A stretch of DNA of 64,000 nucleotides, taken from positions 1 to 64,000 of the forward strand of contig NZ_OZ040189.1 in assembly GCF_964048965.1 (NCBI RefSeq), given 5' to 3'. Below, piece by piece: positions 17,354-25,103 of this stretch. This DNA is from Tenacibaculum sp. 190130A14a (lineage in GTDB: Bacteria > Bacteroidota > Bacteroidia > Flavobacteriales > Flavobacteriaceae). A model generated the notes under the pieces. That model was not told the DNA's origin. It saw nothing but the letters and a program-made list of their open reading frames with translations, and made no database searches. The position numbers and the translations under genes were made by a program. How positions within the stretch are numbered: the first letter of the stretch is position 1; each line of letters starts with the position of its first letter.

Positions 17354-19953
17354 GTAAGCATACGTTTAATTTCATTGAGCTTCATTAAAGCTTCTATAGG
17401 CGTAAGTGTATCTATATTGGTTGTAAGAATTTCTTCTCTTAAATCTTCTAACAAAGGGTCATCTAACTGGAAAAAGCTCAATTGTAATTCTTCCTCTTGC
17501 GCTTCTTTTAACGAGTCCTTTACTTCACTATGAGAATGATTTTCTTCTAATTTTTGTAGAATTTTGTTAGCACGTTTAATAACCAAATTAGGCATTCCAG
17601 CTAATTTTGCCACATGAATACCAAAACTGTGGTTGCTTCCTCCTGCTACCAGTTTTCTTAAGAAAATAATGCTGTCTTCTAACTCTTTTACTGATACATT
17701 AAAGTTTTTAATACGTTCAAATGAGGTAGTCATTTCATTTAACTCATGGTAGTGCGTAGCAAATAGGGTTTTTGCTTTGGATGGGTGCTCGTGTAAGTAC
17801 TCTGTAATTGCCCAAGCAATAGAAATACCATCATAGGTAGAAGTACCACGACCAATTTCATCTAACAATACCAAACTACGGTCGGAAACATTGTTCAAAA
17901 TAGAAGCGGTTTCATTCATTTCTACCATAAAGGTACTTTCTCCCATAGAAATATTATCACTTGCTCCTACTCTGGTAAAAATCTTATCTACAATACCAAT
18001 TCGAGCCGCTTCAGCAGGTACATAACTTCCTATTTGAGCCAATAATACAACTAATGCTGTTTGACGTAAAATAGCCGATTTACCAGACATATTAGGACCA
18101 GTAATCATAATAATTTGTTGATTCTCTCTATTCAACAATACGCTATTGGCTACATACTCTTCACCTATAGGCAATTGCTTTTCTATTACAGGATGTCGAC
18201 CGTTTTTAATGTCTAAATCGGTGGTTGTATCCATGGTTGGACGAACATATTCATTCTCTTTTGCTAAAGTTGCAAACGACAACAAACAGTCTATTTGTGC
18301 CACCAATTGTGCATTGCTTTGTACTTGCGGTACAAATTGAATTATGTATTGAATTAACTCAGCAAACAACTCAACTTCTAATTGCTGAATTTTTTCTTCA
18401 GCTCCTAAAATTTTAGTTTCGTATTCTTTTAATTCTTCGGTAATATAACGCTCTGCATTAACCAAAGTTTGCTTACGAATCCATTCTTCAGGCACTTTAT
18501 CTTTATGTGTGTTTCTTACTTCAATATAGTAACCAAATACATTATTAAAGGCTATTTTTAAACTCGGAATTCCTGTTCTCTCGGTTTCGCGAGCCAACAT
18601 ATTGTCTAAATACTCTTTCCCTGAGTTGGCAATAGCTCTTAACTCATCTAATTCACTAGAAACCCCTGTTGCAATCGCATTTCCTTTGTTAATATTTACT
18701 GGAGCTTCGTCAAATAAAGAAGTGGTTATTTTAGCAACTAGTTCTTCACAGTTGTGCAACAACTTCCCTATCATTTTTACGGCAGCATTCTTACTTGCTT
18801 CCGCAGCATTTTTAATAGGATGAATGGCCTTTAAAGAGTTCTTCAACAACACCACTTCTCTTGGCGATACTTTTCCAGTAGCTACTTTAGAAATTAAACG
18901 CTCTATATCTGAAACTTGCTGTAATTGATAGGTAACCGTATCAAAAAACGATTCGTCTTCTAATAGAAAAGAAACTAGTTCATGGCGACTTTTAATTTGG
19001 TCAATGTCTTTTAATGGTAACGCCAACCAACGTTTTAACAAACGTCCTCCCATTGGAGAAATGGTTTTGTCAATTACGTCTAACAACGTAACCGAGTTTA
19101 CCGAGTTTCCTCCATATAACTCTAAGTTCTTTACCGTAAAACGATCCATCCAAACATAATTATCTTCTAAAATTCTTCCAATAGATTGGATGTGCGATAA
19201 TTTGTTATGTTGTGTTTCTGATAAATAATATAAAATAGCACCTGCCGAAACAATTCCATGATCTAACTCTTCTACCCCAAACCCTTTTAAGTTTTGTACC
19301 TTAAAATGACTGGTAAGATTTTCATATCCATAATCTTTTTGAAAAACCCAGTCTTCTAAATAAAAGCTATGGAATCGATCTGTAAATAATTCTAGAAAAC
19401 GTTGTTTATGTTGCTTTTGAACTAAAACTTCACTTGGCGAAAAGTTCTGCAATAACTTATCTATATATTCTTCGTTTCCTTGGGCAATTAGAAATTCTCC
19501 TGTAGATACATCTAAAAACGAAACTCCTAATAATTTCTTTCCAAAATGTACAGAAGCTAAAAAGTTGTTGGTTTTGGTTTGTAAAACTTCGTCGTTTAAA
19601 GCAACTCCTGGAGTTACCAATTCGGTAACACCGCGTTTTACAATTTTCTTGGTCATTTTAGGGTCTTCTAACTGATCGCAAATAGCTACACGTAACCCTG
19701 CTTTTACTAATTTAGGCAAATAAGTATTTAAGGAATGATGCGGAAAACCAGCCAATGCTGTTTCACTTTCACTACCTGCTCCTCTCTTTGTTAGAATAAT
19801 TCCAAGAACCTCAGCAGCTTTCTTAGCATCTTCTCCAAATGTTTCATAAAAATCTCCAACTCTAAAAAGTAACATTGCATCAGGGTATTTAGCTTTAATA
19901 CCATTGTATTGTTGCATTAACGGAGTTACCTTTTTTGCCTTTGTTTTTGCCAA
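17344..19953 (-). CDS. mutS: DNA mismatch repair protein MutS
   Basis: MutS recognises base mismatches and small loops and starts mismatch repair. The 869 residues are full length. The mismatch-binding Phe-x-Glu motif is in [13 protein letters not shown] near residue 34. The ATPase domain has Walker [10 protein letters not shown], signature GESTFMVEM and Walker [17 protein letters not shown], followed by the ATHYHEL switch. It is divergent from a SpoU methylase gene with an 89-base gap; a near-consensus -7 element (TATCTTCG, minus strand) lies in that gap. Confidence 0.97.
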   Translation of the reverse strand: MAKTKAKKVTPLMQQYNGIKAKYPDAMLLFRVGDFYETFGEDAKKAAEVLGIILTKRGAGSESETALAGFPHHSLNTYLPKLVKAGLRVAICDQLEDPKMTKKIVKRGVTELVTPGVALNDEVLQTKTNNFLASVHFGKKLLGVSFLDVSTGEFLIAQGNEEYIDKLLQNFSPSEVLVQKQHKQRFLELFTDRFHSFYLEDWVFQKDYGYENLTSHFKVQNLKGFGVEELDHGIVSAGAILYYLSETQHNKLSHIQSIGRILEDNYVWMDRFTVKNLELYGGNSVNSVTLLDVIDKTISPMGGRLLKRWLALPLKDIDQIKSRHELVSFLLEDESFFDTVTYQLQQVSDIERLISKVATGKVSPREVVLLKNSLKAIHPIKNAAEASKNAAVKMIGKLLHNCEELVAKITTSLFDEAPVNINKGNAIATGVSSELDELRAIANSGKEYLDNMLARETERTGIPSLKIAFNNVFGYYIEVRNTHKDKVPEEWIRKQTLVNAERYITEELKEYETKILGAEEKIQQLEVELFAELIQYIIQFVPQVQSNAQLVAQIDCLLSFATLAKENEYVRPTMDTTTDLDIKNGRHPVIEKQLPIGEEYVANSVLLNRENQQIIMITGPNMSGKSAILRQTALVVLLAQIGSYVPAEAARIGIVDKIFTRVGASDNISMGESTFMVEMNETASILNNVSDRSLVLLDEIGRGTSTYDGISIAWAITEYLHEHPSKAKTLFATHYHELNEMTTSFERIKNFNVSVKELEDSIIFLRKLVAGGSNHSFGIHVAKLAGMPNLVIKRANKILQKLEENHSHSEVKDSLKEAQEEELQLSFFQLDDPLLEDLREEILTTNIDTLTPIEALMKLNEIKRMLTKK

Positions 19954-20042
19954 GTGTTTCGGAATTTTGAATTAGTTTTGCGAAGATAGAAAAACTTTCA
20001 AGTTTCTTGTATTTCAAGTTATTCACAATCAAAAAATAAAAC

Positions 20043-20573
20043 ATGCGAAAACTTAAAAACAATGAGTTAGGTAGAATTAGTGTAGATGAGTTTAAACAAG
20101 CATCTAAAACACCAATAATTGTAGTGTTAGATAATATTAGAAGTTTAAACAATATCGGTTCTGTTTTTAGAACTTCGGATGCTTTTTTAATTGAAAAAAT
20201 TTATTTGTGTGGAATTACCGCTACTCCACCAAATAAAGAAATTCATAAAACTGCTTTAGGAGCAACAGAATCGGTTGCTTGGGAGTATGTTGAAGACACC
20301 TTAACTTTGATAGAAAAACTAAAAGCTGAAAATGTACAAGTATTTTCTATTGAACAAGCAGAAAATGCAACTATGTTAGACACATTTGAAATCACCCATA
20401 ATCAAACCTATGCAGTTGTTTTTGGAAATGAGGTTAAAGGGGTACAGCAAGAAGTGGTTTCTTCGTCACATGGTTGTATTGAAATTCCGCAATTAGGAAC
20501 CAAACATTCATTAAACATTTCAGTAAGTTGTGGTGTGGTACTATGGGATTTGTTTACAAAAATGAGAAGCTAA
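20043..20573 (+). CDS. SpoU/TrmH family RNA 2'-O-methyltransferase
   Basis: This 176-residue SPOUT-fold enzyme methylates a ribose 2'-OH in rRNA or tRNA using S-adenosylmethionine. Motif 1 is NIRSLNNIGSVFRTSDAF (with the catalytic Asn/Arg), motif 2 includes VVFGNEVKGV and motif 3 is IPQLGTKHSLNISVSCGV. It is the short form without a long N-terminal domain. The exact RNA target cannot be told from sequence. Confidence 0.92.
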   Translation: MRKLKNNELGRISVDEFKQASKTPIIVVLDNIRSLNNIGSVFRTSDAFLIEKIYLCGITATPPNKEIHKTALGATESVAWEYVEDTLTLIEKLKAENVQVFSIEQAENATMLDTFEITHNQTYAVVFGNEVKGVQQEVVSSSHGCIEIPQLGTKHSLNISVSCGVVLWDLFTKMRS

Positions 20574-20993
20574 TTCACCATTACGAACATACTTCAAGAC
20601 GTGTGAAGTAATCTACCAAAATCTAAAACTCTCAATAATAAGATTGCTTCGTACCTCGCAATTACCAAACAAAAATCAAATCGTCCTTCAAAAGAAGCAC
20701 GGTGAAATAACCCATTAATTTCTAACATTTGTTCTTAATTACTATTTTGGATGAAACTAACTAAATTGAAAAGAAATTTCACCTATTTTCAATGACTGTG
20801 AATACAAAAAAAATCTCTCCTATTTTTTTAAACTAACCTGAACTACAATCTAGTACCCAGTTAGCATTGGTTGGTAATATATTAGCTGTCTTATTAAAAA
20901 ACCTATAAACCTTGCATCTTTGTAGAGAATACCATATTTTAGTGGGATAATCCCCCATGTAAATGGTCGAATTTTTAACTTAAAACTTTAATT
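20574..20993. other. Intergenic region before the peptide-kinase locus
   Basis: No gene is seen in these 420 bases. A small hairpin (ACTTCA with TGAAGT, 20590-20608) follows the methylase gene and may be a weak terminator. Near the right end is a candidate -7 element CATCTTTG (about 20918-20925). The odd palindrome GGGATAATCCC (around 20944-20954) lies in the likely leader of the Gly-rich peptide gene. Confidence 0.45.
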
Positions 20994-21134
20994 ATGAAAA
21001 ATGTATTACTTACTGAAATGAAATTAGCTAAGAACATTATCCTTGGAGGTGGAAATACCGACAAAACTGGAGGAGGAAGCACAGATACTGGTGGTGGTGG
21101 TGGTAATGATGGTGGTGATGACGGTAAATTTTAG
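20994..21134 (+). CDS. 46-residue Gly/Asp-rich peptide with leader-like N-terminus
   Basis: The short frame begins MKNVLLTEMKLAKNIILGGG and continues with a low-complexity tail of Gly, Asp, Asn and Thr ending DDGKF. The N-terminal 16 residues look like an amphipathic helix ending at a Gly-Gly-Gly, reminiscent of double-glycine leader peptides of exported or modified peptides; this is inference only. A palindromic terminator follows and the sensor kinase gene starts directly after it. No maturation or export gene is adjacent. It could be a signal for the kinase or simply a co-regulated small protein. Confidence 0.6.
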   Translation: MKNVLLTEMKLAKNIILGGGNTDKTGGGSTDTGGGGGNDGGDDGKF

Positions 21135-21156
21135 TATTGAATAAAATAAAAACAAG

Positions 21157-21186
21157 CACCTTTAAATATTTAAAGGTGTTTCTTTT
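21157..21186 (+). terminator. Terminator or attenuator before the sensor kinase
   Basis: A perfect 22-base palindrome starting CACCTTTAAAT is followed by TTTCTTTT, and the kinase ATG comes at once. It should end most peptide transcripts, so the kinase is probably made by read-through at a lower level. Confidence 0.75.
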
Positions 21187-23139
21187 ATGAAAAAAATAGT
21201 ACTATACATATCCCTTTTTTTCTCTTTAAACTTTTACTCTCAAAAAAAGGTACTTGACTCAGTTAATTTTTATTCCTCATTGGCTATAAAAAAAACAGGG
21301 AAAGAGGAACTCTTATTGCTTAAAAAAGCTGTTTTTTTTGCAAATCAAACTAAAAATGATTCTATAATTTATAAAACGAATGTAAAATTAGGAGTAAGAA
21401 GTTTTTATAATGGTTCAATAGAACATCTCTTATATTCTAACGAAAACATCCATAATCTATATTTATCAAATAAGGATTCTCTCTTCTTAGCTAGAAAACT
21501 ACACTTTAATGCTTTAGAACACAGAATTAAATTAAACATTGACAGCGCCTTTTATTTTTACCATAAATCAAAAAATATTTCCATTAAAATTAAAGATTCA
21601 TTAGCTGTAGGAAGAAGACTCTTAAGTATTGCTAATATACAACGAGAAGTTAAAGACTTCTTGGGTAGCGAGATTAGTTCAATTGAAGCTTTAAAATATC
21701 TAGAACCCATTAAGTCATATAAATATTTGGTCAATGTTTATAACAATTTAGGTTTTGTTTCATCCGAACTTAACAATGTTAAAGACGCAGAAAAATATTA
21801 CAACAAAGCCTTAGATATCAACAAACTAAACAGTGATCAAACAAGAAAAGAAAGAGCGAATTTATTTGTTTTAAATAATATTGGTTATTTATACCAAAAT
21901 CAAGGTGAACATAAAAAGGCGATAAATTATTTCAAACAAGGTCTTGCTTTTAAAGATATAAAGAACAAATATCCTGTACACTATACCTTGTTATTAGAAA
22001 ATTTGGCCGCCAGTAATTTTTTATTAGGTAATAAGGAAAATGTTTTAGAGCAGTATATTGAAGTTTTAAATATTAGAAAAAGCCAAAAGTATCTTAGTGA
22101 TATCGGAATGACTCATATCAATATTTCTGATTATTATAGAGATAATAAGAATGTTTCTAAAGCCATATTTCATTTAAACCAATCATTGAAATATTCTAAA
22201 CAAACTCAAAATAATAAAAAATGGTTAGAAGCTCTAAAAAAATTGTCTGAATTAACAACAGGAAAAAAATCCAAAAAATATTTAGAAGAGTATGTAGAAC
22301 TTAATGATAGCCTATTTCAAAAAGAAAGGACTCAAAAAAATCAATTTGCAAAGATTACGTACGAAACTGAAAAAAAGGAAAAAGAAAATGTTCAGTTAAA
22401 AATTGATAACGAAAGACAGTTCACAGAAATCAAATATCATAAACAACAAAAAACAATAGGTTGGTTAGTCGCTGCGAGTGTTTTATTATTATTTGGCTTT
22501 AGTATTTCGTTCTTTACCTTTAGAAGAAAACGAATGCTATTTGAATCACAACTGCAAAAAGCCGCTGCTCGTGAGCAAGAGCGTAAACAAATTGCTAAAT
22601 CTTTACACGATGAAGTTGCAGGTGATTTACGTATGCTTCATCAAAAATTAGAAAAGTCACAACTTTTTGATGAGGCTTCTAAACTAAATGATGTCAAGGA
22701 AAATGTACGCAACTTATCGCATCAATTAAGTAGTGTAAGTTTTAAAAAGGTTCCTTTTAGAGATCAAATTATCAATTTGGTCAGTGACTATTTTTCTCTA
22801 GACTTTAGAATTAAGGTAAATGGGCTACAAGAACACGATTGGACACAGGTAAATAGTGCTATTAAAAGGTTACTGTATTTAAGTGTTCGCGAAAGCATAC
22901 AAAACTGTCAAAAATATGCGCAAGCAAACTTAATAACAATCGATTTTTCGGTACACAAAAAATATGTATTTTTGAATATTACTGATAATGGTATAGGCTT
23001 TGATACCAATATGAGTAAAAAAGGAATAGGTTTACGTAACATACAAGAACGTGTAGAAGAGTTAAGCGGAACGCTAACTATTGACAGCGAAGTAGGTAAC
23101 GGAACCAAAATTCATATTCAAATACCATTAAATGCCTGA
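21187..23139 (+). CDS. TPR-domain sensor histidine kinase (NarX/LytS-like)
   Basis: This 650-residue kinase has a signal peptide (residues 1-18, IVLYISLFFSLNFYSQ), an extracytoplasmic array of tetratricopeptide repeats (~100-370), one membrane helix near 423-445 (GWLVAASVLLLFGFSISFF) and a cytoplasmic kinase. The phosphoacceptor is in AKSLHDEVAGDLRML (His near 474), of the HisKA_3 type. The ATPase has RESIQNCQKYAQ, DNGIGF and KGIGLRNIQERVEEL. It overlaps the response regulator start by 8 bases. TPR sensors of this form are common in Bacteroidota and ligands are mostly unknown. Confidence 0.93.
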   Translation: MKKIVLYISLFFSLNFYSQKKVLDSVNFYSSLAIKKTGKEELLLLKKAVFFANQTKNDSIIYKTNVKLGVRSFYNGSIEHLLYSNENIHNLYLSNKDSLFLARKLHFNALEHRIKLNIDSAFYFYHKSKNISIKIKDSLAVGRRLLSIANIQREVKDFLGSEISSIEALKYLEPIKSYKYLVNVYNNLGFVSSELNNVKDAEKYYNKALDINKLNSDQTRKERANLFVLNNIGYLYQNQGEHKKAINYFKQGLAFKDIKNKYPVHYTLLLENLAASNFLLGNKENVLEQYIEVLNIRKSQKYLSDIGMTHINISDYYRDNKNVSKAIFHLNQSLKYSKQTQNNKKWLEALKKLSELTTGKKSKKYLEEYVELNDSLFQKERTQKNQFAKITYETEKKEKENVQLKIDNERQFTEIKYHKQQKTIGWLVAASVLLLFGFSISFFTFRRKRMLFESQLQKAAAREQERKQIAKSLHDEVAGDLRMLHQKLEKSQLFDEASKLNDVKENVRNLSHQLSSVSFKKVPFRDQIINLVSDYFSLDFRIKVNGLQEHDWTQVNSAIKRLLYLSVRESIQNCQKYAQANLITIDFSVHKKYVFLNITDNGIGFDTNMSKKGIGLRNIQERVEELSGTLTIDSEVGNGTKIHIQIPLNA

Positions 23140-23809
23140 AAAAACTAGAATACTAATTGTAGACGATCATCAATTAATAATTGAAGGAATTTTATCTTAT
23201 TTGAAAGAAATTGACGGTTTAGACATTGAAACCGCTTCTTCTTGTGACGAGGCTTTCTCTAAAATAAAAGCCAATCAAGCTATCAATCCCTTTCATATTT
23301 TATTTACCGATTTAAGTTTTGACAACACCACAGAAAACTCTGTTTTAGATGGAGGTGAAGCATTGATTAATGCAATTCAGCAAGCTGAAATTCCAGTTAA
23401 AACTGGTGTAATTACCGGACATTTTGAAACCAACAGAGTGTATAATGTAATTCACAACTTAAACCCTTCTGCTTATATATTAAAAGGAAACTGTAATACC
23501 AATGAATTGCGATTTGCCATTCAAAAAATGTTGGCAAATGAGGTGTATTACACCCACGAAATTCACCAAAAACTTTTAAAAAGAGCCCTCATAGAAATTC
23601 AAATGGATGAAGTGGCTATTCAAATTTTAAAAGAACTTCCTAAACATGCTAAAATTAGCAATATGGAAGGAGTAATTACCAAAGCAGATGGTACACCTAT
23701 TAAAGGAAGATCTATAGAAAGTAAATTAGCTAAATTAAGAACCGATTTAAATGCTGTAAACAATACCGACCTGGTATTAAAAGCAAAAGAACTGGGTATT
23801 TTAGACTAA
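23132..23809 (+). CDS. NarL-like response regulator
   Basis: This 225-residue regulator has a receiver domain with the acidic pair DDH (11-13), phosphoacceptor Asp60 in ILFTDLSF, and a late Lys in YILKG. After a linker the C-terminus ends SIESKLAKLRTDLNAVNNTD then LVLKAKELGIL, which parallels the recognition part of LuxR/NarL helix-turn-helix domains (normally TVxxHLxxIxxKLxVxNRT). The domain has an unusual insert (KADGTPIKG) before that helix. The stop codon is followed one base later by the first of the boxes described below, so those boxes are its probable binding sites. Confidence 0.88.
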   Translation: MPEKTRILIVDDHQLIIEGILSYLKEIDGLDIETASSCDEAFSKIKANQAINPFHILFTDLSFDNTTENSVLDGGEALINAIQQAEIPVKTGVITGHFETNRVYNVIHNLNPSAYILKGNCNTNELRFAIQKMLANEVYYTHEIHQKLLKRALIEIQMDEVAIQILKELPKHAKISNMEGVITKADGTPIKGRSIESKLAKLRTDLNAVNNTDLVLKAKELGILD

Positions 23810-23810
23810 A

Positions 23811-23877
23811 TTGCGGAAAACCACATTTTAAGATTCGGACATCCCTTTTCTTAACCATATAAAAGCCCATACATTTG
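23811..23877 (+). promoter_or_regulatory. Unit A operator/promoter (two boxes plus -7)
   Basis: Box 1 is TTGCGGA (23811-23817) and box 2 is ATTCGGA (23833-23839), exactly 22 bases apart and followed by CATCCC. The -7 element TACATTTG (23870-23877) begins 37 bases after the start of box 2. Two turns of helix between boxes and this distance to -7 suit an activator dimer binding upstream of RNA polymerase. Confidence 0.75.
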
Positions 23878-23883
23878 TATCAG

Positions 23884-23970
23884 AATTATTTGTCACTTGG
23901 GAAAAGTTCTGAAAAAAAAAGGGAAAAAAAAGACTAAAAGCCTTTTGAGTTAAACTCAAAAGGCTTTTTT
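23884..23970 (+). ncRNA. Unit A putative small RNA
   Basis: A predicted transcript of about 85 bases runs from just after the -7 element to a strong terminator. It has no credible open frame. It contains the short stem AGAA/TTCT presenting TTGGGAAAA in the loop, then a second GGGAAAA. The same stem-and-GGGAAA layout recurs in unit A' with changed bases. The start is inferred from the -7 position. Confidence 0.55.
23936..23970 (+). terminator. Unit A terminator
   Basis: AAGCCTTTTGAGT and ACTCAAAAGGCTT pair perfectly around TAA and are followed by a T run. Confidence 0.92.
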
Positions 23971-23988
23971 AATACCTAAAATTACTCC

Positions 23989-24055
23989 TTGCGGAAAACT
24001 GCAATTCATTCTTCGGACATCCCTTTTCTTAAAAAACAGATCCCTTATATATTTG
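23989..24055 (+). promoter_or_regulatory. Unit B operator/promoter
   Basis: TTGCGGA (23989) and CTTCGGA (24011) are 22 bases apart, with CATCCC after the second box and a TATATTTG -7 element at 24048-24055, again 37 bases after the start of box 2. Confidence 0.75.
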
Positions 24056-24061
24056 TAACCA

Positions 24062-24141
24062 TCCAGCCAATAGTAATGTTGGTTTAGGGTAATTTAAGGG
24101 GAAAAAACAAACTTCTAGGAGACTAGAAGTTTTGTTGTTTT
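24062..24141 (+). ncRNA. Unit B putative small RNA
   Basis: A predicted transcript of about 80 bases has no open frame. It shows a small stem (CCAA/TTGG), then TTTAGGGTAATTTAAGGGGAAAA in short steps, carrying two GGG-A motifs in single-stranded sequence, and a terminator stem AACTTCTAG/CTAGAAGTT. Unit B' keeps the same order with a differently paired stem, which supports an RNA role. Confidence 0.55.
24109..24141 (+). terminator. Unit B terminator
   Basis: AACTTCTAG and CTAGAAGTT pair around a GAGA loop and are followed by TTTGTTGTTTT. Confidence 0.85.
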
Positions 24142-24170
24142 ATACACCTCCCTTTTTATAAATTTATTTC

Positions 24171-24237
24171 TTGCGGATTTTTACTTTTTAAGTTGCGGAA
24201 ATCCCCTTTATAAAACTCAAAAACGCTCATACATTTG
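24171..24237 (+). promoter_or_regulatory. Unit C operator/promoter
   Basis: Both boxes read TTGCGGA (24171 and 24193), 22 bases apart; the second is followed by AATCCCC. The -7 element TACATTTG is at 24230-24237, 37 bases after the start of box 2. Confidence 0.77.
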
Positions 24238-24289
24238 CAGTGTTCAATTGAACAAAAGGGGAAAACATACATTATAAAAATTAGTAAAA

Positions 24290-24391
24290 ATGGGGAAAAC
24301 TTTACTTACAAAAACAACAGGAGCTTTTAATACTTTATTATCAACTTTAGCAGAATTTGGTAAAGGTGCTAGTTACGCTTTAAGACACTAA
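24290..24391 (+). CDS. 33-residue peptide, copy 1
   Basis: The frame starts MGKTLLTKTTGAF and ends LLSTLAEFGKGASYALRH. Its last 18 residues are identical in the second copy 594 bases downstream, while the first 15 differ at several positions, which indicates selection on the protein. The peptide is cationic with an amphipathic helical middle and no signal peptide. The leader holds a GTTCAATTGAAC hairpin followed by AAAAGGGGAAAA, and the start codon lies in AATGGGGAAAA, so the same motif recurs at the start site. The function is unknown. Confidence 0.78.
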   Translation: MGKTLLTKTTGAFNTLLSTLAEFGKGASYALRH

Positions 24392-24410
24392 AAAAACACC
24401 GAAGTTAGAT

Positions 24411-24477
24411 TTACGGAAAACCACATTTTAATCTTCGGTTATCCCGTTTTTTAAACTTTAATACCCAACTATATTTG
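24411..24477 (+). promoter_or_regulatory. Unit A' operator/promoter
   Basis: TTACGGA (24411) and CTTCGGT (24433) are 22 bases apart. The -7 element TATATTTG is at 24470-24477, 37 bases after the start of box 2. The boxes are the most diverged of the six. Confidence 0.72.
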
Positions 24478-24483
24478 TAACGG

Positions 24484-24567
24484 AATTATTTGTTATTCGG
24501 GAAAGATTCTAACAAGAAGAAAAAAAGACTTTGAAGCCTTTTGAGTTAAACTCAAAAGGTTTTTTTT
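24484..24567 (+). ncRNA. Unit A' putative small RNA
   Basis: This is the duplicate of unit A, with GGAATTATTTGT, CGGGAAAGATTCT and the same terminator stem (CCTTTTGAGT/ACTCAAAAGG). Only one GGGAAA motif is kept. No open frame is present. Confidence 0.53.
24535..24567 (+). terminator. Unit A' terminator
   Basis: CCTTTTGAGT and ACTCAAAAGG pair around TAA, followed by eight or more T. Confidence 0.9.
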
Positions 24568-24583
24568 ATGACTAAAATGTATT

Positions 24584-24650
24584 TTACGGAAAACCACATT
24601 TTAACCTTCGGACATCCCTTTTTCAAAAGAAAATAACTCTTATATATTTG
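24584..24650 (+). promoter_or_regulatory. Unit B' operator/promoter
   Basis: TTACGGA (24584) and CTTCGGA (24606) are 22 bases apart; CATCCC follows. The -7 element TATATTTG is at 24643-24650, 37 bases after the start of box 2. Confidence 0.75.
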
Positions 24651-24656
24651 CCACTC

Positions 24657-24737
24657 ACAAACCAACCATAATTTTGGTTTAGGGGAATTTTTTAAGGGGA
24701 AAACAAACTTCTAGGAAACTAGAAGTTTTGTTGTTTT
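24657..24737 (+). ncRNA. Unit B' putative small RNA
   Basis: This is the duplicate of unit B. A stem AAACCA/TGGTTT replaces the CCAA/TTGG stem, followed by two GGGGAA motifs and the terminator stem AACTTCTAG/CTAGAAGTT with a GAAA loop. No open frame is present. Confidence 0.55.
24704..24737 (+). terminator. Unit B' terminator
   Basis: AACTTCTAG and CTAGAAGTT pair around a GAAA tetraloop and are followed by TTTGTTGTTTT. Confidence 0.85.
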
Positions 24738-24763
24738 ATACACCTAGTAATCAATTATTTAAT

Positions 24764-24831
24764 TTGCGGATTTTTCCTATTTAATTTGCGGAAATCCCCT
24801 TGTACAAACCTTAAAAGCTGCCGTATCTTTG
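24764..24831 (+). promoter_or_regulatory. Unit C' operator/promoter
   Basis: Both boxes read TTGCGGA (24764 and 24786), 22 bases apart, with AATCCCC after the second. The -7 element TATCTTTG is at 24824-24831, 38 bases after the start of box 2. Confidence 0.76.
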
Positions 24832-24883
24832 TAATGTTCAATCGAACGAAAGGGGAATTATTAATTTTAAATTTTATGTAAAA

Positions 24884-24985
24884 ATGGGGAAAATTTTACT
24901 TAAAAAAACTGCAAGTGTATTAAACGATTTATTATCAACTTTAGCAGAATTTGGTAAAGGCGCTAGTTACGCTTTAAGACACTAG
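24884..24985 (+). CDS. 33-residue peptide, copy 2
   Basis: This frame begins MGKILLKKTASVLND and ends in the same LLSTLAEFGKGASYALRH as copy 1. The leader repeats the hairpin GTTCAATCGAAC plus GAAAGGGGAA, and the start codon lies in AATGGGGAAAA. Third-position changes in the shared part (for example GGT/GGC for Gly) with unchanged residues support a real coding gene. It ends the two-fold cassette and is followed by a strong terminator. Confidence 0.78.
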   Translation: MGKILLKKTASVLNDLLSTLAEFGKGASYALRH

Positions 24986-25004
24986 TAAGAACTATTAAAG
25001 GGGT

Positions 25005-25042
25005 AAAAACCGTCTTGATAAATTTATCAAGACGGTTTTTTT
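25005..25042 (+). terminator. Terminator after unit C'
   Basis: A palindrome beginning AACCGTCTTGAT, with the complementary arm ATCAAGACGGTT, is followed by a T run. It closes the small-transcript region before glpK. Confidence 0.92.
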
Positions 25043-25103
25043 ATTTCCAACAGTTTAAATCGTAAATTGCTGTTTTTATAATATAAATTAACTAGTATAA
25101 TCA

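Larger units (their letters stand above)
23811..24985. repeat. Tandem duplication of a three-unit cassette (ABC-A'B'C')
   Basis: Equivalent points in the two halves are offset by 600 (unit A), 595 (unit B) and 593 bases (unit C). The halves are diverged, so the duplication is old, but boxes, -7 elements, GGGGAA motifs, terminators and peptide ends are kept. Confidence 0.92.

Noticed and set aside
24395..24456. Long-loop hairpin ACCGAAG/CTTCGGT as a terminator for unit C
   Set aside because: The loop of about 25 bases would enclose the first operator box of unit A' and the stem overlaps its second box; the match is more likely due to the operator itself, so the 3' end of unit C is left open.
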